Source: Pseudomonadota bacterium (GTDB taxonomy: Bacteria > Desulfobacterota > Desulfovibrionia > Desulfovibrionales > Desulfovibrionaceae). From it: 13,500 nucleotides of DNA. A model generated the notes under the pieces. The model made no database searches. It was not told the origin of the DNA and was given only the letters and a program-made list of their open reading frames with translations. Below are positions 1 through 8,856 of this stretch, in pieces. The stretch is from positions 1 to 13,500 of the forward strand of contig JAEWPX010000171.1 of NCBI GenBank assembly GCA_023399375.1, read 5' to 3'. Numbering within the stretch: position 1 is the stretch's first letter; each line of letters opens with the position of its first letter. A program made the position numbers and the translations under genes.

Positions 1-31
1 CGCCGCCCCCGGGGCCGCCCCAAGGCGCGCC

Positions 32-922
32 ATGGGCCTGATGCCGCATTGCGTCGAGGAAACCGCCATCCCCGTCCCCTGCAAGGTCAACTTGCGCCTT
101 GCCGTGGGGCCCCGCCGGGCCGATGGCTACCATGACATCGAAACCCTGTTCCACCCGCTGCCCGAACCCGCCGACGTTTTTTCCATCCGGCGCTTCGAAG
201 ACCCGGGCGACATCGATTTCCTGTGTTCCGACCCGGAGCTCGAAACCGACGACAACCTCGTCGTTCGCGCCTACCGGGCCTTCGCCGCACAGACCGGCTA
301 CGCCCCCCGCCTGGAGGCGATGCTCAAGAAACGCATCCCCCACGGCGCGGGCCTGGGTGGCGGCTCCGCGGACGCAGCCGCCATGCTCTCCTACCTCAAC
401 GAACGCGCCGGCGAGAACGCCCTGGACGAAGACGACCTCGCCCGTCTGGCCCTGGGGCTCGGAGCGGACGTCCCCTTTTTCCTCATGGACCGCCCCGCCC
501 TGGCCACGGGCGTGGGCGAATGTCTCGTCCCCGTGGACGCCGGGCTCTCCGGCTGGTACGCCGTGGTGGTCTGTCCCGCCGTGCGGGTCAACACCGCCTG
601 GGCCTACGCCGCATTGGACACGGCGCGCACTTTCCCCGAAAAACCCGGCGCACAGTGCTTGACAAGGGCTTTTGACGGCAATAAAAAGCCCTTTTGCGTG
701 ACCGGAGCACCTCTGCGAAACGACTTTGAACCCGTCGTGTTCGCCGCCCACCCGGAGATCGGGCGGGTCAAGGAACGCCTGCTGGCCTTCGGGGCGGCGG
801 GCGCGCTTCTTTCCGGAACGGGCTCCGCGGTGTTCGGGCTTTTCCGCACGCGCCACGCCGCCGTGGTGGCCATGGCGCAGCTGTCCGGAGACGGGTCCCG
901 CGTCTTCCTCGCGTCGCTGTAA
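32..922 (+). CDS. ispE: 4-diphosphocytidyl-2-C-methyl-D-erythritol kinase
   Basis: This is a GHMP-family kinase of the non-mevalonate (MEP) isoprenoid pathway. It phosphorylates the 2-hydroxyl of CDP-methylerythritol with ATP in the cytosol. At 296 residues it has the usual length. Visible motifs are PCKVNL with the conserved Lys at residue 18, the ADGYHDIET block at 30-38, the glycine-rich ATP loop PHGAGLGGGSADAA at 103-116, GADVPFF at 144-150 with the catalytic-type Asp146, and the C-terminal LSGTGSAVFGLF motif. ATG 32 has a weak AAGG 6-7 nt upstream. ATG 41 is a possible alternative start. The stop is 54 nt before a tRNA gene. Residues around 212-225 are encoded by an AT-richer stretch that forms a terminator-like hairpin (664-693). 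The family call is secure; only the exact start is uncertain. Confidence 0.95.
   Translation: MGLMPHCVEETAIPVPCKVNLRLAVGPRRADGYHDIETLFHPLPEPADVFSIRRFEDPGDIDFLCSDPELETDDNLVVRAYRAFAAQTGYAPRLEAMLKKRIPHGAGLGGGSADAAAMLSYLNERAGENALDEDDLARLALGLGADVPFFLMDRPALATGVGECLVPVDAGLSGWYAVVVCPAVRVNTAWAYAALDTARTFPEKPGAQCLTRAFDGNKKPFCVTGAPLRNDFEPVVFAAHPEIGRVKERLLAFGAAGALLSGTGSAVFGLFRTRHAAVVAMAQLSGDGSRVFLASL
664..695 (+). other. Terminator-like hairpin inside ispE
   Basis: The arm AAGGGCTTTT (664-673) and its exact complement AAAAGCCCTT (684-693) form a perfect 10-bp stem around a 10-nt loop, with a short T-run at the right edge. It lies inside the intact ispE reading frame. It resembles an intrinsic terminator and is nearly symmetric, so it could act on either strand. 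Its function is unknown. Confidence 0.45.
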
Positions 923-976
923 ACCGCGCGGGGCGCAAGTTCGCGTTTACGTCCGCCCCAGGGCGGGCCGGCTTGC

Positions 977-1052
977 TGGGGTGTCGCCAAGTTGGTAAGG
1001 CACGGGGTTTTGGTCCCCGCATTCGTGGGTTCGAGTCCTACCACCCCAGCCA
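977..1052 (+). tRNA. tRNA-Gln (anticodon TTG), CCA encoded
   Basis: A complete cloverleaf of 76 nt is visible. The acceptor arms TGGGGTG (977-983) and CACCCCA (1042-1048) pair in full, followed by discriminator G1049 and an encoded CCA (1050-1052). The anticodon stem CGGGG/CCCCG encloses loop TTTTGGT, which gives anticodon TTG and so glutamine (UUG). The T-arm is GTGGG-TTCGAGT-CCTAC. The gene sits between ispE (54 nt upstream) and prs (82 nt downstream) on the same strand, so it may be excised from a longer transcript. No clear promoter of its own was found. Confidence 0.96.
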
Positions 1053-1134
1053 TATTTGTTGTATGAACACCGTCCGCCGCGGCGGCGCTGCCGCCAGGCC
1101 GTCCGACGGCCCAAAGCATCCCGAGGCCAGCAAC

Positions 1135-2079
1135 ATGGCGCAAGGCGACTTGAAAATCCTCACCGGCACGTCCAACCCCGTCCTGGCCGCCGCCATCTGC
1201 GACCACCTCGGCTGCACGCTGCTTCCGGCAAAGGTCGGCACCTTCAGCGACGGCGAGATCCGCGTCGAGATCGGCGCCAACGTACGCGGCTGCGACATCT
1301 TCGTGGTCCAGTCCACCTCCTATCCGGTCAATTTCAACCTGATGGAGCTGTGCCTGATCCTCGACGCCCTCAAGCGCGCCAGCGCCCAGCGCGTCACCGC
1401 CGTGGTCCCCTACTACGGCTACGCCAGGCAGGACCGCAAAGTCGCGCCCCGCGCGCCCATCTCCGCCAAGCTCGTGGCCGATTTCCTCACCGTGGCCGGC
1501 ATGAACAGGCTTTTAACCATCGACCTGCACGCCGGACAGATCCAGGGCTTTTTCAACCTGCCCGTGGACAACCTCTTTTCCGCGCCGATCATGGCCGAGT
1601 ATTTCAAGGAATTCCAAGGCCAGAACCTCTGCGTGGTCTCGCCGGACGCCGGCGGCGTGGAACGGGCCCGGGCCTTCGCCAAGCGCCTGGGCGGCAGCCT
1701 CGCCATCATCGACAAGCGCCGCGACGCCCCCAACCAGGCCCAGGCCATGCACGTCATCGGCGACGTCAAGGGCAAGCTGTGCGTGGTCCTCGACGACATG
1801 ATCGACACCGCCGGCACCATGTGCCAGGCCGGCACCGTGCTCCTGGAAAACGGCGCCAGCGAAGTCATGGCCGCCGCCACCCACGCCGTGCTTTCCGGCC
1901 CGGCCATCGAGCGCCTGGAAGCTTCGCCCTTCACCCAGATCGTGACCACCAACACGATCCCCTTAAGCGAAAAGGCCAAGGCCTGCAGCAAGATCAAGAC
2001 CCTGTCCATCGCCGGGCTCCTGGCCAAGGCCATCCACAACATCCACACCGAGTCCTCGGTGAGCGTGCTTTTCACCTAA
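1135..2079 (+). CDS. prs: Ribose-phosphate pyrophosphokinase (PRPP synthetase, class I)
   Basis: The enzyme transfers pyrophosphate from ATP to ribose 5-phosphate, making PRPP for purine, pyrimidine, histidine, tryptophan and NAD synthesis. The protein is 314 residues, normal for the family. It shows the N-terminal KILTGTSNP block, GTFSDGEI, the ATP-site PYYGYARQDRK, TIDLHAGQIQGFF, VVSPDAGGVERA, and the PRPP-binding loop DDMIDTAGT at about residues 220-228. ATG 1135 was chosen because it has GAGG 8 nt upstream and matches the usual N-terminus. The same frame stays open upstream to 973, but that would run through the tRNA-Gln gene. rplY starts 58 nt downstream on the same strand. Confidence 0.96.
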   Translation: MAQGDLKILTGTSNPVLAAAICDHLGCTLLPAKVGTFSDGEIRVEIGANVRGCDIFVVQSTSYPVNFNLMELCLILDALKRASAQRVTAVVPYYGYARQDRKVAPRAPISAKLVADFLTVAGMNRLLTIDLHAGQIQGFFNLPVDNLFSAPIMAEYFKEFQGQNLCVVSPDAGGVERARAFAKRLGGSLAIIDKRRDAPNQAQAMHVIGDVKGKLCVVLDDMIDTAGTMCQAGTVLLENGASEVMAAATHAVLSGPAIERLEASPFTQIVTTNTIPLSEKAKACSKIKTLSIAGLLAKAIHNIHTESSVSVLFT

Positions 2080-2137
2080 GCCGCCCCGCCTGACCGGAAA
2101 TCATGTTTCGCCCCCGGGCGACAAGGAGATAGACGCT

Positions 2138-2731
2138 ATGAAAGAGATGCAAACCCTGGCCGTTACGACCCGTTCGGGCCTTGGCAAGGGCGCCAACAGG
2201 AAGCTGCGCGCCACGGACATGGTCCCGGGCGTTTACTACGACGCCGCCGGCGTCAACATTCCGGTCATGGTCGAGCACCTCCCCCTGGAAAAGCTCTATG
2301 CCAAGACCTCGTCCGCCCATGTCTTCCACCTCGACATCGCGGGCGACTCCGGCAAGGAGACCAAGCCGGCCCTGGTCTGGAAGCTCCAGTACCATCCGAC
2401 CAAGGCGCGCATCATCCACGTCGACTTCTACGGCGTGGACCTGGAAAAGCCCATCCGCGTGCATATTCCCGTGGAAGTGACCGGCAAGGCCAAGGGCCAG
2501 GTCAAGGGCGGCGCCCTGGAGCTTCACCGCGAGACCATCGAGGTGTCCTCCCTGCCCCTGTCCATCCCGGACAAGGTCGTCATCGACATCACCGACCTCG
2601 ACGTCAACGAGAGCGTACAGGTGGCCGACCTGAAGCTGCCCGAGGGCGTCACGGCCGTCTACGACGACAACTTCGCCATCCTGGCCGTGCTCATGCCCGA
2701 GGCCGAGGAAGCCGCCGCTCCCGCCTCCTAG
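2138..2731 (+). CDS. rplY: 50S ribosomal protein L25/general stress protein CTC
   Basis: This is the 5S rRNA-binding ribosomal protein of the long L25/TL5/CTC type, 197 residues. The N-terminal L25 domain (about residues 4-95) includes SGLGKGANRKLRA and the VPGVYYD turn. The C-terminal TL5-like beta domain (about 100-190) contains HIPVEVTGKAKG and the segment DLDVNESVQVADLKLPEGV. A Shine-Dalgarno sequence AGGAG (2124-2128) lies 9 nt before ATG 2138. The short E. coli L25 lacks the C-terminal domain. The gene is followed by a strong intrinsic terminator (2763-2797), which makes it the likely 3' end of the ispE-tRNA-prs-rplY unit. Confidence 0.95.
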   Translation: MKEMQTLAVTTRSGLGKGANRKLRATDMVPGVYYDAAGVNIPVMVEHLPLEKLYAKTSSAHVFHLDIAGDSGKETKPALVWKLQYHPTKARIIHVDFYGVDLEKPIRVHIPVEVTGKAKGQVKGGALELHRETIEVSSLPLSIPDKVVIDITDLDVNESVQVADLKLPEGVTAVYDDNFAILAVLMPEAEEAAAPAS

Positions 2732-2762
2732 ACCGGCGACCGGGACATTTTTGCTGCCATAC

Positions 2763-2797
2763 GGGCGGGGCGTGGTCGACGCGCCCCGCCTCTTTTT
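2763..2797 (+). terminator. Intrinsic terminator after rplY
   Basis: GGCGGGGCG (2764-2772) pairs perfectly with CGCCCCGCC (2782-2790) across a 9-nt loop, and the stem is followed by TCTTTTT (2791-2797). It lies 32 nt after the rplY stop and about 30 nt before pth. pth is therefore either transcribed by partial read-through or has a promoter I could not identify. Confidence 0.85.
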
Positions 2798-2826
2798 CCA
2801 TTGACGTGACAACCCCGGACGCAGCC

Positions 2827-3447
2827 ATGGCCGTTACCGCGCTCCTCGTCGGGCTGGGCAATCCCGGCCCCCGCTACGCCGCCACCCGCCACAACTTCGG
2901 TTTCATGGCCCTGGACGCGCTCATCGAGCGGGCCCGGGAGCTTGGCGGCGCGCCGCGCGCGGCGCTTTCCTCGCGCAAGGACATGGAGGCCGCGACCCTA
3001 TCCCTGCCCGTGCTGCCGGGAGGGGCCTTCGCCCAGTTCCTGTGCGTCAAGCCGCTGACCTTCATGAACCTAAGCGGCCGGGCCGTGCGCGGGGCCATGG
3101 ACTTCTACGGCCTGACTCCGGCCGACGTCCTGGTCGTGCACGACGAGCTCGACCTGCCGCTCGGGCGCATGCGCGCCAAGCGCGGCGGCGGCAACGCCGG
3201 GCACAACGGCCTCAAGTCCGTGACCCAGGAGCTCGGCACTCCGGATTTCGTCCGGCTGCGCCTGGGCATCGGCCGCCCCGAGCCGGGACGCGACGTGGCC
3301 GCCTACGTGCTCGAGCCCTTCCGCAACGACGAATTCGCCGTGGTGCGCAGGGTCGTCCCGGCCGCCGTGGACGCCGTCATGACCTTCCTCGAGGAAGGCC
3401 TCGACGCCGTCATGCGCAAGGCAGGCGCGTTCGACGCCACCGCCTGA
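2827..3447 (+). CDS. pth: Peptidyl-tRNA hydrolase
   Basis: The enzyme cleaves the ester bond of peptidyl-tRNAs that drop off the ribosome, recycling tRNA. Numbered from ATG 2827 the protein is 206 residues. The family active site is complete: VGLGNPG with Asn12, TRHNFG with catalytic His22, FMNLSG with Asn81, HDELDLPLG with Asp106, and GGGNAGHNGLKS with Asn127. A GTG at 2806 in the same frame would add seven residues (MTTPDAA). ATG 2827 fits the typical short lead before the first beta strand better, but neither start has a good Shine-Dalgarno. The order rplY-pth-carD on one strand links translation and transcription genes. Confidence 0.94.
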   Translation: MAVTALLVGLGNPGPRYAATRHNFGFMALDALIERARELGGAPRAALSSRKDMEAATLSLPVLPGGAFAQFLCVKPLTFMNLSGRAVRGAMDFYGLTPADVLVVHDELDLPLGRMRAKRGGGNAGHNGLKSVTQELGTPDFVRLRLGIGRPEPGRDVAAYVLEPFRNDEFAVVRRVVPAAVDAVMTFLEEGLDAVMRKAGAFDATA

Positions 3448-3525
3448 CCTTCCCTCGCCGGCTCCTCCCGCGCCTGCCGTTCTTGCCGCCGGAATCCGTG
3501 GACACATGGGGGCAAGTACGGTAAC

Positions 3526-3555
3526 TTGGATCGTAGACGACAGTTGCGCTCTTAT
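3526..3555 (+). promoter_or_regulatory. Possible promoter for carD
   Basis: A TTGGAT box (3526-3531) and a TCTTAT box (3550-3555) are separated by 18 nt, which would give a leader of about 20 nt before the carD start. The match to sigma-70 consensus is moderate. An alternative reading is TGGACA-17-TAACTT slightly upstream. Tentative. Confidence 0.28.
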
Positions 3556-3584
3556 GGCGTGCGTTTTCCGGCAAGGAGTCGACC

Positions 3585-4097
3585 GTGTTTTCCGAGGACC
3601 AGCTGGTGGTATATCCGGCCCAGGGCGTGGGCAGGGTCGAACGTATCGAGACCCAGGTGATCGGCGGAGCCTCGGCCGACTTTTTCATCGTGCGTATCCT
3701 CAGCAACAACGTCACGCTCATGGTGCCGGTCAAAAACGCCGCCAACGTCGGCCTTCGCCCCTTGTGCACCGCCGAACAGGGTGCGGCCATCATCGAATCC
3801 CTCAAGGACCGCTCGGATTTCACCGGCTACACCGGCCAGAACTGGAACCGCCGCTACCGCGAGTATTCCGAGAAGCTGAAAAGCGGCGACCTCGCCGACG
3901 TGGCCTACGTGCTCAAGGAACTGCTGCTGATCGGCCAGAACAAGGAGCTCTCCTTCGGCGAGCGCCGGCTGCTCGAGCAGGCCACGAGCCTGCTCACCCT
4001 GGAGCTGGCCCTGGCGCTCGACAAGGACCAGCAGGAGATCAAGGACGTCATCAACGAGATCTTCGCCGACGTCCTGGCCCCCAAACCCGAGGAATGA
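3585..4097 (+). CDS. carD: CarD/CdnL-family RNA polymerase-binding transcription regulator
   Basis: CarD-family proteins bind the RNA polymerase beta subunit through an N-terminal Tudor-like domain (shared with Mfd/TRCF) and stabilise open complexes at promoters such as those of rRNA. The 170-residue protein shows VVYPAQGVGRVERI at 8-21, a beta-rich N-terminal domain to about residue 62, and a helical C-terminal domain. Trp87 in QNWNRRYREY corresponds to the conserved Trp that contacts the upstream edge of the melted DNA. The start is GTG 3585, supported by AAGGAG (3573-3578) 6 nt upstream. Its place just before rho puts two global transcription factors together. The full-length myxococcal CarD has an extra HMG-like tail, which is absent here, so this is the CdnL-like short form. 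Confidence 0.92.
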   Translation: MFSEDQLVVYPAQGVGRVERIETQVIGGASADFFIVRILSNNVTLMVPVKNAANVGLRPLCTAEQGAAIIESLKDRSDFTGYTGQNWNRRYREYSEKLKSGDLADVAYVLKELLLIGQNKELSFGERRLLEQATSLLTLELALALDKDQQEIKDVINEIFADVLAPKPEE

Positions 4098-4130
4098 TGC
4101 CGGGCGTCACGACCACGGGCCGTCGCGCCC

Positions 4131-4158
4131 TTGACAGTCCCCGGAAAAAGTATATGGA
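4131..4158 (+). promoter_or_regulatory. Probable sigma-70 promoter of rho
   Basis: A perfect -35 box TTGACA (4131-4136) is followed 16 nt later by TATGGA (4153-4158), with an overlapping TATATG. Transcription would start near 4165 and give a 5' leader of about 150 nt before the rho GTG. The AT-rich spacer stands out from the surrounding GC-rich DNA. In E. coli the rho gene has a long leader subject to Rho autoregulation; similar control here is an inference. Confidence 0.6.
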
Positions 4159-4315
4159 TCGTTCCAGGCCGTTGTCGGTCTGTCCCCCACTACCCTGGTC
4201 CCCGTAAACAAGCGAGTATTCGCCGCTTCCCCAGCGAACGGTCATACTGAATTCACGCTGCATCGGGTTTTATCGTTCACTTCAATATTGCGCTTTCCCG
4301 CGCCGGGCTATTCCT

Positions 4316-5692
<1,377 letters not shown>

Positions 5693-5705
5693 GAGAGCGC
5701 CCCCC

Positions 5706-5727
5706 AAAAAATACGCAAGTATTTTTT
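5706..5727 (+). terminator. Intrinsic terminator after rho
   Basis: AAAAAATAC (5706-5714) pairs perfectly with GTATTTTTT (5719-5727) around a GCAA tetraloop, 13 nt after the rho stop. The stem is AT-rich and merges into the T-run, so it is weaker than a GC-stemmed terminator. It is symmetric and sharply different in composition from its surroundings. Confidence 0.65.
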
Positions 5728-5798
5728 AGACAATACCTCTTCAAGAGCGCTCCCCTCGGAAAAGCGAACGCTTCCTTCGAGGTCGAAAGCCGAGCCCC

Positions 5799-5853
5799 GC
5801 GACGGCCCCCCGGCGACGTCAGCTTCGCGCTGGCGTCGCCGGGGGGCCGTCGC
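5799..5853. repeat. 25-bp inverted repeat (long hairpin) upstream of the DUF188 gene
   Basis: The left arm 5799-5823 and right arm 5829-5853 pair over all 25 positions, with a single G-T wobble (T5819/G5833) and a 5-nt loop TTCGC. Each arm contains a run of six C or six G. The element occupies the rho-DUF188 intergenic region and ends 14 nt before the Shine-Dalgarno of the next gene. There is no T-run on either side, so it does not look like a standard terminator. Confidence 0.8.
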
Positions 5854-5877
5854 CGCGAGAACGCCCCGAGGTCGCCC

Positions 5878-6330
5878 ATGCACATCTACGCCGACGCCGA
5901 CGCCCTGCCCAACCCGATCAAGGAAATCCTCTTTCGCGCCGCCGTCCGCCTGCGCCTCGGACTGACCCTGGTCGCCAACAAGACCCTGGCCGTCCCCGCC
6001 TCCGCGTACATCCGCGCCGTGCGCGTGGGTCAGGGCTTCGACGTGGTGGACACGGCCATCGTGGAGCAGGTGCTCCCCGGCGATCTGGTCATCACGGCGG
6101 ACATTCCGCTGGCCGCCCGGGTGATCGGAAAAGACGCCCATGCGCTGAACCCCAGGGGCGAGCTGTACACCAAGGACAACATCGAGGGCCGGCTGGCCAT
6201 GCGCAACCTGCTCTACGAACTGCGCGGCGCGGGCGTGGTCACCGGCGGTCCGCCGCCTCTTTCCAACCGCGACCGGGAAGCCTTCGCCAACCAGCTCGAC
6301 ATCTTCCTGACCAAGCACGCCGGAAACTGA
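5878..6330 (+). CDS. UPF0178/DUF188 family protein (YaiI/YqxD-like)
   Basis: This is a 150-residue cytosolic protein of the conserved YaiI/YqxD family, whose fold is thought to be related to PIN/NYN nucleases. No biochemical function is established. The typical N-terminus IYADADALPNPIKEIL places acidic residues at 6 and 8. Further family blocks are VANKTL, VRVGQGFDVVDTAIV, GDLVITADIPLA, ALNPRGELYTKDNI and the C-terminal NRDREAFANQLDIFL. ATG 5878 has GAGG (5868-5871) 6 nt upstream. The gene follows a very strong hairpin and precedes the M48 protease gene by 149 nt on the same strand. No signal peptide or membrane segment is visible. Confidence 0.92.
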   Translation: MHIYADADALPNPIKEILFRAAVRLRLGLTLVANKTLAVPASAYIRAVRVGQGFDVVDTAIVEQVLPGDLVITADIPLAARVIGKDAHALNPRGELYTKDNIEGRLAMRNLLYELRGAGVVTGGPPPLSNRDREAFANQLDIFLTKHAGN

Positions 6331-6479
6331 AGCGGGCCGCGCCCCGTCGCCGGTTTTGCGCACGCACCGGTCCACCGAAGCCGGCCGTTTCTGTCCGCAA
6401 CCTGTCCGGCCCATTACAAGGCGCGGACCCGTCCTGGCCCCATCTTTTCATCGCCGCCCGATCGCGCTATGCGTCGGGG

Positions 6480-7946
6480 ATGCGCATACACAGCTTCTTC
6501 TGCGCTCCTGGCGCGTGGCGACGTATGGGGGCGGCCTGCCTCGCCTGCTGGCTCCTGTTCTTTTCGATCCTGGCCGTGCCTGTCGCTCGGGCCGACCTGT
6601 TTTCCTTCGATCTCAAGGACGAACGCGAACTCGGCGAGAAGTTCAACGCGCTTATCCGCGCCCGCATGCCGCTGATCGAGGACACCGAGGTCAACGACTA
6701 CGTCAAGGGCGTGGTGGACCGGCTGATCGGGGTGAAGGCCCCCATGTCCTTCCCCATCACCGTCAGCGTGATCAACGACAACGCCGTCAACGCCTTCGCC
6801 GGTCCGGCCGGCTACGTGTTCGTGTTCACGGGGCTGATCCTCAACATGGACCACGAATCCGAGATGGCGGGCGTGCTCGCCCACGAACTGGGGCACGTCA
6901 GCCAGCGCCACATCGCCAAGCGCGTAGGCGAAATGAAGGCGCTGTCCATCGGCCAGCTCGTCGGCGTGCTCGCCGGCGTGGTCCTCGGGCAGACCACGGG
7001 CAACAGGGATCTGGGCGCGGCCCTGGCCGTGGGCTCCCAGGCGGCCTCGGCCCAGGCCTACCTCAAGTATTCCCGCGACGACGAACGCGAGGCCGATCAG
7101 GTCGGCATGAACGCCCTGATCGCGGCCGGCTATCCCCCCCAGGGGCTCATCGGCGCGTTCGAAATCCTGCGCAAACTCCGCTGGATGCAGGGCGGCGGGA
7201 CCATTCCCACCTACCTCAGTACCCACCCGGGTCTGGAAGAGCGCATCAACTACTTGAAAGACCGCATCAACAAACTGCCCGCAAACATCCGCGACAAAAA
7301 GGACAATGACGCGGCCTTCAAGCGCGCGCAGATGCTCGTGCGCGCTCGCTACACCGACCCCAAAAACGCCGTGTCCTATTTTCGCAAGCTCGGGGACAAG
7401 GCCACGTGCCTGGACAAACTCGGGCTGGCCATCGCCCTGTCCCGTTCCCTGGAAGACGTGGCCCAGGCGCGCTCGGCTTTCGAGGCGGCCCTGGCCTGCG
7501 GCGGCAACGACCCACTGGTGCTGCGCGAATCGGGCCGCTATTTCCTGAAGGTGCGCGACTTCGCCCGGGCCAAGTCCCTGCTCGAGGCGGCGCTGCGGGC
7601 CAACCCCAAGGACATCGACGCCAACTACGAATACGGCCGCATGCTGGCCCAGGAAGGCAACTACAAGGCCGCGGCCGCCTACCTCGAACAGGTGCGGCTG
7701 CGGGTGCCGGAAAACGCCGAGATCCGCGCCACCTACGGCCAGATCCTCGGCCAGGCCGGCGACATCTTCCACGCCTACCTCAACCTGACCTACGCCGCCA
7801 TCTACGACAACAACCCGCGCCAGGTGAAGTTTCAGCTAGACAAGGCCAAGGCCGCGGCCAAGAGCGACGACGACCGGCGCGAACTGGCCAAGCTCGAAGA
7901 AACGCTCAAGAAACGCTCCGAATTCTGGAAGACGAAACCCTTCTAA
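6480..7946 (+). CDS. Exported M48-family zinc metalloprotease with TPR domain (BepA/YfgC-like)
   Basis: This is a periplasmic protease/chaperone of 488 residues. Family members such as E. coli BepA act in outer-membrane protein and LPS-transporter assembly quality control; this role is inferred. A signal peptide has basic residues at 14-15, a hydrophobic core at about 18-33 and a likely cleavage after VARA (residue 38). The zinc site is HELGH at 135-139 plus the glutamate of DEREAD near residue 204. STHPGLEER at 247-255 contains the His that corresponds to the BepA regulatory histidine. Residues from about 305 to 475 contain tetratricopeptide-like helical repeats. ATG 6480 has no clear Shine-Dalgarno; ATG 6525 (MGAACLACW) would still keep the signal peptide. 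A hairpin at 7995 ends the unit. Confidence 0.92.
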   Translation: MRIHSFFCAPGAWRRMGAACLACWLLFFSILAVPVARADLFSFDLKDERELGEKFNALIRARMPLIEDTEVNDYVKGVVDRLIGVKAPMSFPITVSVINDNAVNAFAGPAGYVFVFTGLILNMDHESEMAGVLAHELGHVSQRHIAKRVGEMKALSIGQLVGVLAGVVLGQTTGNRDLGAALAVGSQAASAQAYLKYSRDDEREADQVGMNALIAAGYPPQGLIGAFEILRKLRWMQGGGTIPTYLSTHPGLEERINYLKDRINKLPANIRDKKDNDAAFKRAQMLVRARYTDPKNAVSYFRKLGDKATCLDKLGLAIALSRSLEDVAQARSAFEAALACGGNDPLVLRESGRYFLKVRDFARAKSLLEAALRANPKDIDANYEYGRMLAQEGNYKAAAAYLEQVRLRVPENAEIRATYGQILGQAGDIFHAYLNLTYAAIYDNNPRQVKFQLDKAKAAAKSDDDRRELAKLEETLKKRSEFWKTKPF

Positions 7947-7994
7947 GGGAGATCACCCGCACGGCCGGACCGATCGGGCCTTCCGCCGCGCAAC

Positions 7995-8037
7995 GCAAAC
8001 GGCCGGTGCATCCCCTGAGGATGCACCGGCCGTTTGC
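7995..8037. terminator. Perfect 19-bp hairpin between convergent genes
   Basis: The arms 7995-8013 and 8019-8037 are exact complements over 19 bp, with a CCTGA loop. The element lies between the stops of the M48 gene (plus strand) and larB (minus strand), as expected for a shared bidirectional terminator. It lacks a clean T-run on either side, although the right arm carries TTT near its end. Confidence 0.7.
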
Positions 8038-8085
8038 ATGGCGGCCTAGGGCCGTTTTCCCAATACGGCGCCCCAGCTCCGCTTC

Positions 8086-8853
8086 CTAGCCCCCCTGCCC
8101 CTGGCGGCACAGGGTGTTGATGCGGCAGGCGGCGCAAGCCGCGCCGAAACCGTTGTCGATGTTGACCACGGTCACGCCGCTGGCGCAGGAAGTGAGCATG
8201 CCGCAAAGCGCCGTGAACCCGGACAGGGCCGCGCCGTAGCCCACGGACGTGGGCACGGCCACCACCGGCTGGGGCACGAGCCCCCCGACCACACTCGCCA
8301 GCGCCCCTTCCATGCCGGCGATGACGATGAGCGCCCGCGCCCGGCGCAGGAGGTCGATGCGGTCGAGCAGCCGGTGCAGGCCGGCCACGCCCACGTCGCT
8401 GACGAGAAAAGCGCGGTGGCCGAACATGCGGCAGGTCTCGAGCGCCTCCTCGGCCACGGGCAGATCCGAGGTGCCGGCCGTGACCACGCCGATCTCCCCG
8501 TCGCCGAAAACGACCCGCTCCTCGCCCATGGTCAGGGTGCGCCCCAGGGCGTTGTGCCTGACCTCGGGGCAGGCCGCGAGCACCTGGCTCGCGGTTTCCT
8601 CGGGCACGCGCGTGGCGAGCACCGGCCCCCGGCCGCGCAGGCGGGTGAAAATCTCGACCACCTGCCCGGGCGTCTTGCCCGCGGCGTAGACTACTTCGGG
8701 AAAGCCGTTACGCAGCGGCCGGTGCAGGTCGATCTTGGTATGGCCCATTTCCAGATACGGCAGGTCGCGCAGGCGCTCCATGCCGGCGGCGACGTCCAGT
8801 TCGCCGTTTTTGACGGCGGTCAGCAGCGCAAGCAGGTTTTCTTGGGTATCCAT
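8086..8853 (-). CDS. larB: Pyridinium-3,5-biscarboxylic acid mononucleotide synthase (nickel-pincer cofactor)
   Basis: LarB carboxylates the pyridinium ring of nicotinic acid adenine dinucleotide and hydrolyses the phosphoanhydride, the first step of nickel-pincer nucleotide synthesis. The 255-residue protein has an N-terminal family domain with FPEVVYAAGKTPGQVVEI at 51-68. It also has a PurE/AIR-carboxylase-like domain with TAGTSDLPVAEEA at 125-137, VIAGMEGALASVVGGLV at 177-193, PTSVGYGAALSG at 201-212 and CASGVTVVNIDNGFGAA at 223-239. Cys223 matches the cysteine known to form a covalent substrate adduct in this family. The C-terminus carries three further cysteines (240, 243, 249). The start is 3 nt after the larE stop, so it is probably translationally coupled. 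Confidence 0.95.
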   Translation of the reverse strand: MDTQENLLALLTAVKNGELDVAAGMERLRDLPYLEMGHTKIDLHRPLRNGFPEVVYAAGKTPGQVVEIFTRLRGRGPVLATRVPEETASQVLAACPEVRHNALGRTLTMGEERVVFGDGEIGVVTAGTSDLPVAEEALETCRMFGHRAFLVSDVGVAGLHRLLDRIDLLRRARALIVIAGMEGALASVVGGLVPQPVVAVPTSVGYGAALSGFTALCGMLTSCASGVTVVNIDNGFGAACAACRINTLCRQGQGG

Positions 8854-8856
8854 CGC

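Noticed and set aside
1..31. GC-rich sequence before ispE
   Set aside because: It is too short to assign. It may be the end of an upstream gene or an intergenic stretch; no motif beyond a weak AAGG was seen.
973..1134. N-terminal extension of prs
   Set aside because: It would translate the tRNA-Gln gene. The Shine-Dalgarno and family alignment support ATG 1135.
6414..7772. Minus-strand open frame of 452 codons antisense to the M48 gene
   Set aside because: It has no domain features and lies opposite a well-supported protease gene.
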